A stretch of DNA of 6,102 bases from Deltaproteobacteria bacterium. Lineage in GTDB: Bacteria; Desulfobacterota; DSM-4660; Desulfatiglandales; Desulfatiglandaceae. The stretch's first letter is position 1, and each line of letters opens with the position of its first letter. The notes below the pieces were generated by a model. That model was not told the DNA's origin. It saw only the letters and a program-made list of their open reading frames with translations, and searched no databases. The stretch lies in NCBI GenBank assembly GCA_018644785.1, contig JABGPV010000290.1:1-6102 (forward strand), in the 5' to 3' direction. Both the position numbers and the translations under genes were made by a program. This document shows, one piece after another, positions 5,432-6,102 of the stretch.

Positions 5432-6102
5432 ATGGAAAAAATGTTGAGTGACAAGGTCGCCATCATAACAGGATCAGGAAGGGGCATTGGCCGCGCGGTC
5501 GCACTCATGTTCGCCCGGGAAGGGGCCAAAGTTGTGGTCAGCGATATTGATGCTGAACCGGCGGAAGAGACGGCAGCGGACATCAAGAGAGCGGGTGGAG
5601 ATTCGATGGCATACGTGGGCGATGTCACCGTTCCGGATTTTGCCCCGGGCATCGTTAAGGCTGCGGCGGACAACTGGGGGGCTGTGCATGTGATCGTAAA
5701 CAACGCAGGGTTCACATGGGATGCCATGGTCCACAAGATGACCGAGGAACAGTGGGACAAGATTCTGGATCTGCACCTCAAGGCCCCTTTCCGCATTATC
5801 CAGGCTGCCAAACCGTACTTTTGCGACGAGGCCAAGCAGGAAAAGGCGCGGGGGGAAACGGTATCGCGAAAAATAATCAACATTTCTTCCATAGCGGGCG
5901 TCGGTGGAAATCCGGGCCAGGCCAACTATTCTGCCGCCAAGGCCGGCCTCGTGGGTTTAACCAAAACCATCAGCAAAGAATGGGCCCGGTATAATGTTCA
6001 GTGCAATTGTGTGGCGTTTGGCTTCATCGACACCCGCCTAACCCAGGAAAAGGAAAAGGGGATCACAGTCGAATCGGAAGCCCAAAAAATAGCGATCGGG
6101 GT
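5432..6102 (+). CDS. FabG-like short-chain dehydrogenase/reductase (3' end beyond window)
   Basis: The frame runs from ATG 5432 to the window end with no stop: 223 residues are visible of a usual 250-265. It has the classical SDR pattern: TGSGRGIG (13-20) for the dinucleotide, D64-V65 for adenine, NNAG (90-93), catalytic Ser153, Tyr166 and Lys170 in NYSAAKAG, then VAFGFIDTRLT (194-204). Asp38 at the end of the second strand favours NAD(H) over NADP(H). The Asn usual in NLKGxF is His115 (LHLKAPF), as in some 3-hydroxyacyl-CoA dehydrogenases such as the peroxisomal multifunctional enzymes. A charged insert of about ten residues (132-146) precedes the Ser strand. The likely reaction is 3-hydroxyacyl-CoA to 3-oxoacyl-CoA oxidation or the reverse; a FabG role in fatty acid synthesis is less likely given Asp38 and the TetR neighbour. 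GGAG at 5421-5424 is the ribosome binding site. Confidence 0.9.
   Translation, partial: MEKMLSDKVAIITGSGRGIGRAVALMFAREGAKVVVSDIDAEPAEETAADIKRAGGDSMAYVGDVTVPDFAPGIVKAAADNWGAVHVIVNNAGFTWDAMVHKMTEEQWDKILDLHLKAPFRIIQAAKPYFCDEAKQEKARGETVSRKIINISSIAGVGGNPGQANYSAAKAGLVGLTKTISKEWARYNVQCNCVAFGFIDTRLTQEKEKGITVESEAQKIAIG

Overview
The window looks like a chromosomal piece of a Gram-negative anaerobe. My best guess is a Desulfobacterota (deltaproteobacterial, Desulfobacterales-like) genome. That rests on the gene families, on the moderate GC content, and on the pairing of envelope genes with acyl-CoA-type genes. It is an inference from protein style, not from a marker gene. No phage, insertion sequence, tRNA, rRNA or CRISPR was seen.

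Region 1 (1-4500, + strand) is one tightly packed operon: the 3' end of a DUF4301-like gene, cvpA-like, mazG, mtgA and a 740-residue membrane sensor kinase. The first four junctions are an ATGA overlap, a TTGA overlap, a 28-bp overlap and a 12-bp gap. This suggests one transcript with translational coupling. The operon mixes house-cleaning (MazG), membrane and cell-wall functions (CvpA, MtgA) and a sensor with no response regulator beside it. The kinase has an intact phospho-acceptor histidine, but its ATP-binding domain has lost most of the glycines of the G1 and G2 boxes. This is the most notable protein-level oddity in the window.

Region 2 (4497-4767) has no intact gene but is not empty. 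On the minus strand there is a good promoter, a textbook ribosome binding site and a start reading MDFGFSEEQ, which is like the beginning of acyl-CoA dehydrogenases. Within about ten codons this runs out of frame into a 38-residue tail resembling the C terminus of BKACE/DUF849 (3-keto-5-aminohexanoate cleavage enzyme) proteins. The tail's stop codon overlaps the kinase stop codon. I read this as the collapsed remnant of an acyl-CoA catabolic unit once transcribed divergently from the TetR gene. The control region between them survives: two face-to-face promoters interlaced with two palindromes, one matching the core of the Bacillus FadR operator.

Region 3 (4768-6102, + strand) holds a FadR-like TetR repressor gene. 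It is followed after 19 bp by a FabG-like short-chain dehydrogenase, cut by the window end, that looks NAD-preferring and has His in place of the catalytic-tetrad Asn. Together regions 2 and 3 look like a TetR-controlled acyl-CoA (beta-oxidation type) locus that has lost its divergent arm.
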